Position numbers and translations under genes: made by a program. DNA of 64,000 nt from Gammaproteobacteria bacterium (GTDB taxonomy: Bacteria; Pseudomonadota; Gammaproteobacteria; Steroidobacterales; Steroidobacteraceae): assembly GCA_028293745.1 (NCBI GenBank), contig JAQGOF010000043.1, positions 58,051 to 122,050 of the forward strand. Direction: 5' to 3'. The notes under the pieces are model-generated. The model worked only from the letters and a program-made list of their open reading frames with translations. It ran no database searches and was not told where the DNA came from. How positions within the stretch are numbered: the stretch's first letter is position 1; each line of letters begins with the position of its first letter. This document shows, piece by piece, positions 15,585 through 24,755 of this stretch.

Positions 15585-16430
15585 TCAAGCGGCGCGCTTG
15601 CGGACCGCAAGCACGCCGTCCCCCCGCAACTCCGTGGAAAATCCTGAGGTCCGCAGCCGACTGGCCACTTCGTTGGGGACATCGCGCCCGCTCGTCAGTT
15701 TGTTGGGCGTACCCGTGTAATGAAACAAAAGGCCGCGTGGCTTCAGTACCCGGGCGAGCTGATCGTAGAATGCCTGTGAATACAACTCGCCCGCAATCCC
15801 GAATCGGGGCGGGTCATGCAACACCGCATCGAAGCTCTGGCCGGGCAGACTGACGATCTCCTGCGCAACATCCGCATTCACCAGTGTCAACCCGCCGCCC
15901 GCTTCGGGCGACCACGGATTGAGCCCGCGCAGCCAGATGACGTCGGGATTCTTCTCGTAGGAATGGACCTGCGCAGCCTGTCCCTGCAGGCACCACGAGG
16001 CGAAATACCCCAGACCGCCGCAGGTGTCCAGGATCACCTTGCCACGCGGCCGGATAAATCCAACCTTGCGCCCGGCATCTTCGAAGGGTGAGACCTGGGC
16101 AGTGGGCAGCATCTTGATGCCGTCGATCTCGAATGTGGGAGACCCCCATTCGGTCGGAACCAGTTTGATCAGAGAGTGGGTGTAACGCGCCGCCGGCTGA
16201 AAAGCATCCCCGGCCCAGTAGTAGATCGTCCGCTCCTTGCAGGCGGCCAGGAAAGGATAACGCTGCCCGTTCCAGGTCCAATGGTCGTGACTCACCTCGA
16301 CGCTCGTCGTCGATCGTTCGAGGTCCAGCGAGCACTGGACAATATCCTTTCGAGCTCCGGCCCCGCCGTCCTGTACGGCCGCCGCCCGCAGGGTTTCATG
16401 GACTTTGGACGTCAGCAGTGGACCCGTCAT
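15585..16430 (-). CDS. SAM-dependent class I methyltransferase
   Basis: 281 residues, convergent with the catalase-like gene. The Rossmann SAM site is at VILDTCGGLGYFASWCL (about 130-150), an acidic strand end at YEKNPDV, and motif IV at FDAVLHDPPRFG. The DPPRFG motif is of the type seen in nucleic-acid base-modifying and natural-product methyltransferases. A long N-terminal domain (about 1-120) includes YYWAGDAFQPAARYTHSLIKLVPT and probably binds the substrate. No neighbour explains the target. A hairpin at 16521-16544 separates it from the upstream gene, so it has its own promoter in 16431-16520. Confidence 0.7.
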   Translation of the reverse strand: MTGPLLTSKVHETLRAAAVQDGGAGARKDIVQCSLDLERSTTSVEVSHDHWTWNGQRYPFLAACKERTIYYWAGDAFQPAARYTHSLIKLVPTEWGSPTFEIDGIKMLPTAQVSPFEDAGRKVGFIRPRGKVILDTCGGLGYFASWCLQGQAAQVHSYEKNPDVIWLRGLNPWSPEAGGGLTLVNADVAQEIVSLPGQSFDAVLHDPPRFGIAGELYSQAFYDQLARVLKPRGLLFHYTGTPNKLTSGRDVPNEVASRLRTSGFSTELRGDGVLAVRKRAA

Positions 16431-16520
16431 GCGCAGAGCTCACGCGAAGCATGGACATTGACTCATCCAGAGCATGGCATAAATGACGCTGCGGGTTGGA
16501 CCAGTCCGCTCTGCGGGCTG

Positions 16521-16544
16521 GAAGCCCGCATCCGTGCGGGCTTC
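16521..16544. terminator. Strong stem-loop, probable terminator of HbpS/GlcG-like gene
   Basis: GAAGCCCGCA, a TCCG loop, then TGCGGGCTTC gives a perfect 10-bp stem 10 nt beyond the stop of the minus-strand gene at 16555. There is no T-run, so it may end transcription with Rho help or protect the 3' end. Confidence 0.55.
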
Positions 16545-16554
16545 GCGCTTTGGA

Positions 16555-17388
16555 TCAATGCACCTTTTGAACGGGCGGCAGGGTTGCGCTGATGCCGCTG
16601 ACTCCGTCCACGCCCGCGATCTTACAGATCGGATGTGAGAAGTCATTTGCGAGGCTGGGGTCCACTACCAACCCCTTGTAGTTGATGTTGTCGTCACCAT
16701 TGGGAGTGGCAGCACTCCTGTGGCCTACCCCGGCGGGCACGAAATCCAGATTCAACTGGTGCCGCGTGCGCCACGCGATGTTGTGATCCGCGCACGATGT
16801 GTCACCGCTGACACCAACGCCCCCGACGAGCACACCTTTGGAATTGTAGAGTCCGAGGCCGCCTCCAAAGACGTTCACCCCGCCGATACGATGGTTGACC
16901 ATCGGATCATTGGCCTGGCCGAAGTTGGACGCAGGTCCCTGGTAGGCGACTCCCGTGTCCACCGGATTGCTGTGCTGCAGGCCGTACAACGTGCCACCGG
17001 GTTGCACCGCAGCATAAAGATTGGCCGTGGACAGTGCCAATCCGGGCAGGCTGAACGCATTGGCGGTATTGGCTTTTTGTGCGGATATCACCCGGCTGCC
17101 CGGCCACTGTGATCCCCGGTTGGGGCCGCTGAACGCCACTTCGCACACGACCCCATCGCGATTCACGACAGTCGCCCACATGTCCAGATTGAACCCACCG
17201 TTGGACTGCGCGCGGGCAAAGTCCAACGCGTCCTCCAACTGATCGTGGCCCGGCAGGCCGATACAGCCATGCCATGCCGCTGTTCCCTGAGGCTCTGCCG
17301 GCTCCGGATCTGCCGCGCTCGCGGTAGCGGCCGCGAGGCCGAGCGTGAGCCCGATACACAAGACTGCCGCGTTGCTTGGAATTGACAT
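16555..17388 (-). CDS. Secreted haem-binding HbpS/GlcG-like protein
   Basis: 277 residues from ATG 17388 with GGGGA upstream. A Sec signal peptide (ALCIG-type hydrophobic core, cleavage after TASA) is followed by a domain with HDQLEDALDFARAQ, WATVVNRDGVVCEVAFSG, SAQKANTANAFS and GGGLGLYNSKGVLVGGVGVSGD. That order of motifs is the Haem_degrading/GlcG fold, including the GGVGVSG turn with the following Cys-Ala-Asp-His. The usual family is about 140-150 residues; here extra loops and a C-terminal tail double the size. It should be periplasmic or extracellular, binding haem or a small organic ligand. Confidence 0.8.
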   Translation of the reverse strand: MSIPSNAAVLCIGLTLGLAAATASAADPEPAEPQGTAAWHGCIGLPGHDQLEDALDFARAQSNGGFNLDMWATVVNRDGVVCEVAFSGPNRGSQWPGSRVISAQKANTANAFSLPGLALSTANLYAAVQPGGTLYGLQHSNPVDTGVAYQGPASNFGQANDPMVNHRIGGVNVFGGGLGLYNSKGVLVGGVGVSGDTSCADHNIAWRTRHQLNLDFVPAGVGHRSAATPNGDDNINYKGLVVDPSLANDFSHPICKIAGVDGVSGISATLPPVQKVH

Positions 17389-17519
17389 GTGTTATCCCCT
17401 GGTTTGGATTTTTTGGGCGCGCGAGCGGACGCGGGGATTATCCCCCCGTTACTCACTAAACGCGAAAACCCGCGCAGTCCGGACAGTTTCAAGTGTCCGT
17501 CGGCGCTCGCGTGGGATAA

Positions 17520-20051
17520 CTATTGCGGCGTCGGTCCTTGAACAGGAGCGGCAGCCTGCCTTTCGGAAGCTCGCGCAACTTCTTCAGGAGACGGTGGAAG
17601 TTGTTGTGTTGTCAGTGTGGCGCGGCTGACCACCGTGGGATCGTCGCGCAGTTTCACGTACAGCAGGCCGTTGTTCGGATGTGGAACAGGAAGTGAATAC
17701 CCCGGGAAGCCGTCTGGAACCTGCACGGCGTGCGCGAAGTCGGCATCGCTCGATACGGAGTCCACCAGGAACAGGCTCGAGCCGGAGAGCTTGCAGGCCA
17801 GCTCCGCGGACGCGGGGCATTTGAGCTCGCGCAACAGCGGCAGGCGCACCAGCGTGGCCAATGACTGCCAGTCGCCCGCAACGCCATTCACGATGCTGCG
17901 GAACAGCAGCGGACCGAACGCCGAAGAGCCGAGTGCCTTGGTTGGATCGAGGGTTGCAACCGCCACCTTTGAAGTCTCGAGTGTGATGCCACCGTTGGCG
18001 ATGCTCAGCATGGTCGAGGCGGTCTCATCCGCCATTGCGACTTCAATCTGCTCGTCGCGGACGAAGGTCGCCGGCGATTGCGCACGTACGGAGAATGTCA
18101 GTTTGGCATCCTGCGGCAACTCGTCGGGATTGGCGAGCTCGATGTTGCTTTCGCTCGTCGACGCCGACGTCTGCATGCTCTTGCCGATCAGCGTCACGCG
18201 CGGCCGCGGCGCGCCGACCGAAGTGTTGAGAGCCATCGTGCGGCCATCATTCAGAAGCACCTTGGCCGCCACAACATCGCCCTGCTTCAACGTCGTCATG
18301 GGCTGGGTGTCCCGGGTCACCATGGCCAACTGGTCACCGCCCTGGCTCGTGTCGAGCTTTCCGGGCACGAATTCGACGCCCTGGAGCACGAGGCTCGACA
18401 CCTGGTCCAGCCGGCTTCCCTTCAGTACACCCTGGCTGTCGCCCGCGCGAAACGCGAAGCTGTCCAGGTGCGCCGCTTCGGAGAAGGCCTGCAGCTGCAC
18501 CGGTTGAGCCTGGGAGGCTCCGTACTGCGTCACCAGCAGGGTCATTGCGCCGGGCTTTGCGCTTTGCAACGGCAGAGTGATTTCCACTTCGTTCGGCTTC
18601 ACGGCTTTCCACTCAGCCGCGTGTTCCGTGCCATCCGGCCCCTTCAACATGACACTGTCCAGGCAACTGACGTTGCCCGCCTGGAGATGGACCGTCTTGT
18701 CCCGTCCCACTGTCAACGCACCTTCGTCGGGCGTTGCAAGCTCCCATGTCTGGGCATGGGTGTTGACGAGCTCGAAACTGGGGGCGTTGTATTTTTCGAA
18801 TCCCCAGTAGCCCTGCAGCGAAGCGCGCACGTGATCACCGACTGCAGCGCCGCCAAGCGCCTTGGTGTCAATGACGAAACCGCCGTGCTGCGCGTCTGCC
18901 CGGGCTGGCAGCTCGACAGTCTTGCCGTCGTCGCGTGTCAGCTTCAGGGTCAGGCCGTGAGCGTAGGCCGTCGAGAAGACCAGGGGCGCTCCTTCGACGG
19001 GCAGCGCAAGTGTTGATTTGCGCAGGCAGAAGGTAGCCTTCGGGTCCACCGCGTGCAGCGGCGGAAGCTGCGCCTGCTCCACCGCCGGCAGTGCGACCAC
19101 GATGACCGATTTCGGATTATGGAACGACGGCGGCGTGTTGAGAGTCAGGGCAAGCTGCTCCCCCTGCTGCGTGGTCAACGCCGGAATGTATTGATACTGC
19201 GCAGTCCGGAACGACTCGAAGATCCGCGCAATGTCCAGGACGGAGGCGATGTAGGGACTGTAGTAGCCATAACTGAGCTGCGGCGTAAAACTGGCCTCCA
19301 TGGCCAGATCGCTCGCGGGACCCGTGGTGAGCGCTTCGACGATCGAGGTACTGTGCCCGTCGTTGAGGATGAGCGAGCTCTGCCCCTGCATCAGGCAGGG
19401 GGCCTGCAACAGGGTATTGCGGTCCAGGCACTTGTCATCGATCTTGATGGCGAGGCTGCGCGCCAGCAAGGGTGCGACCTCCTTCAGCCGGGACGGATCG
19501 GTCTCGTTCATCGAATGGACGGCAGCCAGGTACTTCTCCAGCCGGGCACGATCGAGCGATGCCTGGTTCAGGTCCTGGGAGCTGCGCACGAATGCGCCCG
19601 GACGGCCCCTGACCGCACTCACGAGCGTTTTGAAATCCCCGCCCGTCTCGGGCGCGAGGAATACGAGCATCTGTTGCGCATCGGGCGGAACGGTGACCGT
19701 CAAGCCCTTCTGCATGCACTTTGCAGTCCACGTCTCACAGGGGAAGAACCAGTTTTGCGGTGGCGGGTTGGTGGCACCGCGCAGAAAAGCCGCGACCATG
19801 AGGTAATGAGCGTCCTGCGAGGCGGGGAAATCCGCCTGGATCCACAGTCGATCGCCCGGCGCCAGGTTCGGGACCTGGGTGATCGGCAGTGTCTGCTGCC
19901 CGCGTGTAACCGTTACTGCAAGGCTGGGTCCTGCGAGATCGAAGGGTGCGGGCTCCGCATGCGCCGCGGCGGCGGCCAGCAACGCGAGCAGGGCGAGAAG
20001 AATCGGCTGACGAAGCCGGGCGGTCAGTAACTCAGGTACAGTTGACAGCAT
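17520..20051 (-). CDS. Large exported protein of unknown function, 843 aa
   Basis: A Sec signal peptide (LLALLALLAAAAAHA) precedes a long beta-rich protein without family motifs known to me. Several Ig-like or beta-sandwich-like stretches can be seen, for example about 470-520 (LQAGNVSCLDSVMLKGPDG) and 530-600. Four to six cysteines are spaced so that periplasmic disulphides are possible. The C-terminal 30 residues are Pro/Gln/Ala-rich. It stands alone between divergent or separated genes and has 131 nt to the HbpS-like gene. It may be a cell-surface or periplasmic scaffold; function unknown. Codon use is like the neighbours. Confidence 0.8.
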   Translation of the reverse strand: MLSTVPELLTARLRQPILLALLALLAAAAAHAEPAPFDLAGPSLAVTVTRGQQTLPITQVPNLAPGDRLWIQADFPASQDAHYLMVAAFLRGATNPPPQNWFFPCETWTAKCMQKGLTVTVPPDAQQMLVFLAPETGGDFKTLVSAVRGRPGAFVRSSQDLNQASLDRARLEKYLAAVHSMNETDPSRLKEVAPLLARSLAIKIDDKCLDRNTLLQAPCLMQGQSSLILNDGHSTSIVEALTTGPASDLAMEASFTPQLSYGYYSPYIASVLDIARIFESFRTAQYQYIPALTTQQGEQLALTLNTPPSFHNPKSVIVVALPAVEQAQLPPLHAVDPKATFCLRKSTLALPVEGAPLVFSTAYAHGLTLKLTRDDGKTVELPARADAQHGGFVIDTKALGGAAVGDHVRASLQGYWGFEKYNAPSFELVNTHAQTWELATPDEGALTVGRDKTVHLQAGNVSCLDSVMLKGPDGTEHAAEWKAVKPNEVEITLPLQSAKPGAMTLLVTQYGASQAQPVQLQAFSEAAHLDSFAFRAGDSQGVLKGSRLDQVSSLVLQGVEFVPGKLDTSQGGDQLAMVTRDTQPMTTLKQGDVVAAKVLLNDGRTMALNTSVGAPRPRVTLIGKSMQTSASTSESNIELANPDELPQDAKLTFSVRAQSPATFVRDEQIEVAMADETASTMLSIANGGITLETSKVAVATLDPTKALGSSAFGPLLFRSIVNGVAGDWQSLATLVRLPLLRELKCPASAELACKLSGSSLFLVDSVSSDADFAHAVQVPDGFPGYSLPVPHPNNGLLYVKLRDDPTVVSRATLTTQQLPPSPEEVARASERQAAAPVQGPTPQ

Positions 20052-20241
20052 CGATCAGCCGGCTCCAGCGCGAACCCACTACAATCGCGAATGATGGCAT
20101 GAGGTCGGTCGATATCCAAACGCCGGTGCCGGCGGAAATTCACACTTTTCGCGATCTACGGGCCCGGGGGACCCACGAGCGGCGCACAAGTTGCTCGGGC
20201 TGGGCAATAATCTTCATTCATCCGGCGTTCATGTTTCGGTA

Positions 20242-21525
20242 ATGCGCGGCAAGCGACGAATCGTCCTCTCCACTATCGGCTCCCTCGGCGATCTTCATCC
20301 AGTGATGGCGCTGGCGTTGGGCTTGCAGGCGCGCGGCCACGATGTGGTCCTCGCCACGAGCGATTTCTATCGGGAAAAAATTACGGCGGCGGGGCTCGAA
20401 TTCAGCCCCCTGCGCCCGCTCGCGGCTCCCGACGATCCGCAGATGCTGCGACAGGTGCTGGACTCCAGAAAGGGTCCTGAATATCTCATCCGCACAATAC
20501 TGCTGCCGCATGTCGGTGACATGTACGAGGACCTATCGAGAGCCACCGAGGGGGCAGACTTCCTCATCTCCGGAGAAGTCGTCCTGGCAGCGCCGCTCAT
20601 TGCCGAGAAGCGCCGGATTCCCTGGGCGGCGGCGATCCTTGCGCCCTTTTCCTTCTTCTCGGCTTACGATCCTTCCGCGCTCCCGTTCCTCCCGGGCACT
20701 CAACTGCTGACCAGGGCGCCGCCGTTCGTACAACGACGCATGTTGGATGTGGCCCGCTTCGTGACCCGCAAGTGGGGCGAGCCGATCGCCGAGCTGCGCC
20801 GCTCATTGGGACTGCGGCCATCGCGGCACCCGCTGCTGCTGGATCGCTTCTCGCCTCATCTCAACCTCGCCATGTTCTCCAGTGTGTTGGGGAGGCCCCA
20901 GCCGGACTGGCCGCACAACACCGTTCAGACAGGCTTCGTGTTTTACGATCAGGATGGCGAGGCAGCGCATGAGCCGCTGCAGGCCTTCCTCGATTCCGGG
21001 CCGCCACCCATCACCTTCACGCTCGGATCGACGGCAGTAATGGACCCAGGTCGCTTCTTCGAGGAGAGCGCCGCGGCAGCGCACCTCCTCTGCCGGCGCG
21101 CATTGTTGCTCATGGGCAAGAACCCACCGCCCGCGAATCCATCCAAGGATCTCTTCGCGGCTGACTACGCGCCCTACTCCCGCGTATTTCCCGAATCGGC
21201 GTGTGTCGTGCACCAGGGTGGTGTTGGGACGACCGCCCAGGCATTGCGTGCCGGGGTGCCCCAACTCGTGATGCCTTACGCGTTCGACCAGCCTGACAAT
21301 GCCGCGCGCGTGAACCGGATCGGCGTCGGCCTCCGTTTGAGCAAACAGCGTTACCGGGCTGACAAGGCCGCGAACCAATTGCACAAGCTGCTGGCGAGAT
21401 CCGCCTATGACGAAAACGCCAGGGATGCGGGACGGCGTGTCAGCAGCGAGAATGGCGCGTCAGTCGCGTGTGACACGGTAGAACGCGCGATGGCAGCGCT
21501 GTGTCAATCCGGGGCCGGCGTTTGA
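20242..21525 (+). CDS. MGT/UGT-type glycosyltransferase (GT1 family)
   Basis: 427 residues from ATG 20242; in-frame upstream codons to 20191 lack similarity to the family start. The N-terminus RRIVLSTIGSLGDLHPVMALALGLQARGHDV is the usual acceptor-domain start of GT1 enzymes. The donor-binding signature is present near the end: SACVVHQGGVGTTAQALRAGVPQLVMPYAFDQPDNA, with the HQGG and D/Q residues that hold a nucleotide sugar. Enzymes of this class glycosylate lipids, sterols, carotenoids, macrolides or rhamnolipid precursors. Divergent from the 843-aa exported protein, with a 190-nt intergenic region; no partner gene defines the acceptor. Confidence 0.88.
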   Translation: MRGKRRIVLSTIGSLGDLHPVMALALGLQARGHDVVLATSDFYREKITAAGLEFSPLRPLAAPDDPQMLRQVLDSRKGPEYLIRTILLPHVGDMYEDLSRATEGADFLISGEVVLAAPLIAEKRRIPWAAAILAPFSFFSAYDPSALPFLPGTQLLTRAPPFVQRRMLDVARFVTRKWGEPIAELRRSLGLRPSRHPLLLDRFSPHLNLAMFSSVLGRPQPDWPHNTVQTGFVFYDQDGEAAHEPLQAFLDSGPPPITFTLGSTAVMDPGRFFEESAAAAHLLCRRALLLMGKNPPPANPSKDLFAADYAPYSRVFPESACVVHQGGVGTTAQALRAGVPQLVMPYAFDQPDNAARVNRIGVGLRLSKQRYRADKAANQLHKLLARSAYDENARDAGRRVSSENGASVACDTVERAMAALCQSGAGV

Positions 21526-21567
21526 ACGCGCCAGGTCGCGCCTTCTACGACAGACATGGGGCTGGCT

Positions 21568-23010
21568 TTATGGGCCTGAACCCCCCAGCGCAAGGAACAA
21601 TTGTACCGTGTCCATGTAACGCTGAGCCTGGGCGCGTACGTAACCGAGCCTTGCGTTCTGATACAGCCGCTCGGCATCCAGGACCTGCAGGACTCCGACG
21701 TTGCCCTCATTGTAACTCTTGCGGGTGAGATCGACGTTTTCGCGCGCGGCATCCTGCGCATGTGCCTGGGCGTCGAGCTGCTCCGCATCGTGCTCCAGAG
21801 CCTCCAGGGAGTCGGCAACCTGCCCGAAAGCCTCCAGAACCGTCTGTTGATAGTTTGCAGCGCTGGCCTGCAGGGCAGCCACTGCTGCCCGCTTCTGCGC
21901 ACGCAACGTACCGCCATCGAACAGTGGTGCCGTCAGCGACCCCGCGGCACCGTAGGCAGTGCTCCCACCATCAAACAAGCTCCCCATGACAGTCGACTGC
22001 AGACCGACAGAGCCGGTCAGGACGATATGGGGATACAGATTCGAGGTCGCGACACCGACCGCGGCCGTGGCCGCGTGCAATCGAGCCTCGCTGGCGAGAA
22101 TGTCCGGCCGCCGGTGGGCCAGTTCCGATGGCAGGCTCACCGGCAGACTGCGTGGCAGTGTCACTTGTGACAGCGCGAACTCGGGTGGCGCAGCATCCGC
22201 AGGAAGCCGGCCCATGATGATCGACAATGCATGCCGCGCCACGCCCAGCTCCTGCCGAAGTGGCGGCAGGAGTGTCGCATCACTTGCGAGCTGACTCTCG
22301 GCGCTGACCACGTCGACACGGGATACGGAGCCGGCCTCGAAGGCAACCTCCACCAGCTGCCTGTTCTGCCGGTCTTCCTCGAGAATCGCCTCGACGGTGG
22401 CGATCTCCCCCTGCAGCAAGGCGATGCGCAGAGACTGCAGCACTGCGTTTCCGGTGACCATGAGATAGGCAGCGTTGAGTTGCTGCCGCTCATATTCAGC
22501 AAGCGCGTACTGCTGCTCCACGGAGCGGGCAGTTCCCCCGGTGTAGTCGAGCGCGTAACTGACTGTTGGTCCGAGAGCGTAGTAGTTGAATGGGGGTGGC
22601 TTCGCAAATGATCCGAGAAATTCAGCTCCGTAGCGTTGCCTGCCGACTCCGGCGGTCATTGCGAGCTGGGGGTACAGAGCACCTGCCTGCGCCCCTGCGA
22701 GCTCACGTGCCTGGGCCAACGTTGCATTGGCGGCGACCAGCGTGCGATTGCCTTCCAGCGCACTCCTGACGACTGCGTCGAGAGCATCCGAGTGAAACAG
22801 GTGCCACCATTCCCGTCCGGGGTCTTCACCCGCAGCGATCTGTTGGTCCGGGATCGGCGTCGTCCCCGCTTCGAGCTGCAACCGCTGCGCTGTGTATCGC
22901 TCCGCGCGCGGCGGCTCCGGCCGCTTGAAATCCGGTCCAACCTTGCACCCTGCGAGGACACCGGCCAGTCCCAGCACGGCAACGATCTTCGACCTGCCGT
23001 TGGCGTTCAC
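21568..23010 (-). CDS. NodT-family outer-membrane efflux lipoprotein
   Basis: 480 residues from GTG 23010, which overlaps the EmrB-like stop as GTGA. The lipobox is LAGC (near residue 20), followed by KVGPDFKRPEPP, the standard NodT/OprM start. Two TolC-type repeats follow, with the motifs EWWHLFHSDALDAVV, RRPDILASEARLHAATA and LFDGGTLRAQKRAAVAAL. It forms the trimeric outer-membrane channel for the EmrA/EmrB pump encoded upstream in the same operon. The length is typical. Confidence 0.93.
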   Translation of the reverse strand: MNANGRSKIVAVLGLAGVLAGCKVGPDFKRPEPPRAERYTAQRLQLEAGTTPIPDQQIAAGEDPGREWWHLFHSDALDAVVRSALEGNRTLVAANATLAQARELAGAQAGALYPQLAMTAGVGRQRYGAEFLGSFAKPPPFNYYALGPTVSYALDYTGGTARSVEQQYALAEYERQQLNAAYLMVTGNAVLQSLRIALLQGEIATVEAILEEDRQNRQLVEVAFEAGSVSRVDVVSAESQLASDATLLPPLRQELGVARHALSIIMGRLPADAAPPEFALSQVTLPRSLPVSLPSELAHRRPDILASEARLHAATAAVGVATSNLYPHIVLTGSVGLQSTVMGSLFDGGSTAYGAAGSLTAPLFDGGTLRAQKRAAVAALQASAANYQQTVLEAFGQVADSLEALEHDAEQLDAQAHAQDAARENVDLTRKSYNEGNVGVLQVLDAERLYQNARLGYVRAQAQRYMDTVQLFLALGGSGP

Positions 23011-24755
23011 TCCACCACCAGCGTGGCGATATCCGCCTTCGACTTGGCGCCCCGCAGCAGCGCTACGAACGGTATGGAGCACAAACTCAGGATCATCATC
23101 ATTTTGAAATCGTTGTTGTAGGCAATCATCGTTGCCTGGGTGGTCACGGTCTGGTTGAGCATGGCGATGCTTCGCGTCGTTACCGGAGTCGCCGCGTGCA
23201 GCGGATCCAGGTAGGGCGTGACGTGCTCCGCCAGCCGGGAGTGCATCATCTGAGTGTTTCGGGTGAGCATCGACGTGACGACTGATATGCCGATGCTGCT
23301 GCCGATGTTTCGAATCAAGCTGAAGAACGCGGTACCTTCGTTGCGGTAGGCCGGCGCCAGCGTCGCAAAAGCCACTGTGGCCAGCGGGACGTACACCATT
23401 CCCGAGCCCAGACCTTGTGCCAGTCCGGTCCAGATCACCATTGAGGTGTCCATCTGCAGGTAGAAACCGGTCATCTGCCACAACGAAAGCGCCGTGATGG
23501 CCAAGCCGATGACGATGATGAGCCGCGTGTCAATCCTCCCGATCAGCCGGCTGACGATGAGCATCGCCGCCAACGTGCCGATACCTCGTGGCGCCGTGAC
23601 CAGGCCGGTCAATACGACCGGATAGTTCATCAAGTTCTGCAGCAATGGCGGCAGCAGCGCCAGTGTTGCAAACAGCACGAGGCCGACGATGAAGATGAAA
23701 ACACAGCCGGTGAGAAAGTTGCGGTCCTTGAACAGGCCCGGGCTCACGAAGGGAGCCGCGCTCGTGGTAAACATGTGGACCACGAAGAGATAGCAGGACA
23801 GCGCCGCGACGCTCGCGAGTGCCCAGATTTCCGGCGAGCTGAACCAGTCCTTGAGCTGGCCACGATCCAGCAGCAGCTGCACCGCCCCGATTGCGAGACT
23901 CAGGGTCGCGAACCCGAAGAAATCGAAGCGCGATTTGCGCACGGGTGTTTCCGCGATGAACGAGATCGTGCCGAGGACACTGAGAATGCCGAACGGGACG
24001 TTGATGTAGAACACCCAGCGCCAGTTGTAATTTTCAGTCAACCACCCACCGAACGCAGGTCCCAGGATGGGACCGATGGTGACGGCCATGACCCAGATGG
24101 CCATCGCCCGGGGATGGTCCTTCGGCGGATTGATATCGAGCAGTATGGCCTGCGACATCGGAACCAGTGCGGCGCCGCACAGCCCCTGCAACAAGCGGGC
24201 AATCACGATCTGCGGAAGCGTCTGCGCAAGGCCGCAAAATGCGGAGGCAAGCGTGAATCCCACCAGCGAGAACAGGAATACACGCCGGCGGCCAATCTGC
24301 CCAGCGAGCCAGCCACTCAACGGCGTCATGATCGCCGCGGCGACGATGTATGACGTCAGCACCCAGGTCATCTGGTCCTGGGTGGCGGACAGGGAGCCCT
24401 GAATTCGGGGCAGCGCCACGTTGGCAATCGTAGTGTCGAGTGCCTGCATGATCGAGGCCAACATCACGGTTATGGTGATGAGGATACGATGTTGGGCGCG
24501 GGCCGTGGGTTGGACCGCGGGCGGCGCAGGGCTAATGGTCGTCGCTGGCGGGCCCGACGTGGCTGTTGCGGACGGCGCGGACGCCGTGAGTGCCGCAGAG
24601 GCCGCGGACGCCTCGGGTGGCGCAGGGGCCGCGAACGCCGTGGGTGCCGCGGACACGCCGGTCGGCGAGTGCGCGAGGGCTCGCGACTGCGTCGATGCGG
24701 GCGCTGCCGTTGCGCCAGGCTCCGCGAGGGCCGTCGCTGCGGGTCTCGGGCTCAC
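23007..24755 (-). CDS. emrB: DHA2/EmrB-type MFS multidrug transporter with Ala-rich N-terminal extension
   Basis: 582 residues. GTG 24755 overlaps the EmrA stop (GTGA), which fixes the start and so includes an unusual N-terminal tail of about 85 residues made almost only of Ala, Pro, Ser, Thr and Gly. The transporter body then begins at HRILITITVMLASIMQALDTTIANVALP and has 14 membrane helices, motif A as GWLAGQIGRRRVF and motif C in helix 5 (ILGPAFGGWLTENYNWRW). It uses proton motive force to expel hydrophobic compounds through EmrA and the NodT channel. EmrB proteins normally start within about 15 residues of helix 1, so the tail is odd. Confidence 0.9.
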   Translation of the reverse strand: MSPRPAATALAEPGATAAPASTQSRALAHSPTGVSAAPTAFAAPAPPEASAASAALTASAPSATATSGPPATTISPAPPAVQPTARAQHRILITITVMLASIMQALDTTIANVALPRIQGSLSATQDQMTWVLTSYIVAAAIMTPLSGWLAGQIGRRRVFLFSLVGFTLASAFCGLAQTLPQIVIARLLQGLCGAALVPMSQAILLDINPPKDHPRAMAIWVMAVTIGPILGPAFGGWLTENYNWRWVFYINVPFGILSVLGTISFIAETPVRKSRFDFFGFATLSLAIGAVQLLLDRGQLKDWFSSPEIWALASVAALSCYLFVVHMFTTSAAPFVSPGLFKDRNFLTGCVFIFIVGLVLFATLALLPPLLQNLMNYPVVLTGLVTAPRGIGTLAAMLIVSRLIGRIDTRLIIVIGLAITALSLWQMTGFYLQMDTSMVIWTGLAQGLGSGMVYVPLATVAFATLAPAYRNEGTAFFSLIRNIGSSIGISVVTSMLTRNTQMMHSRLAEHVTPYLDPLHAATPVTTRSIAMLNQTVTTQATMIAYNNDFKMMMILSLCSIPFVALLRGAKSKADIATLVVE

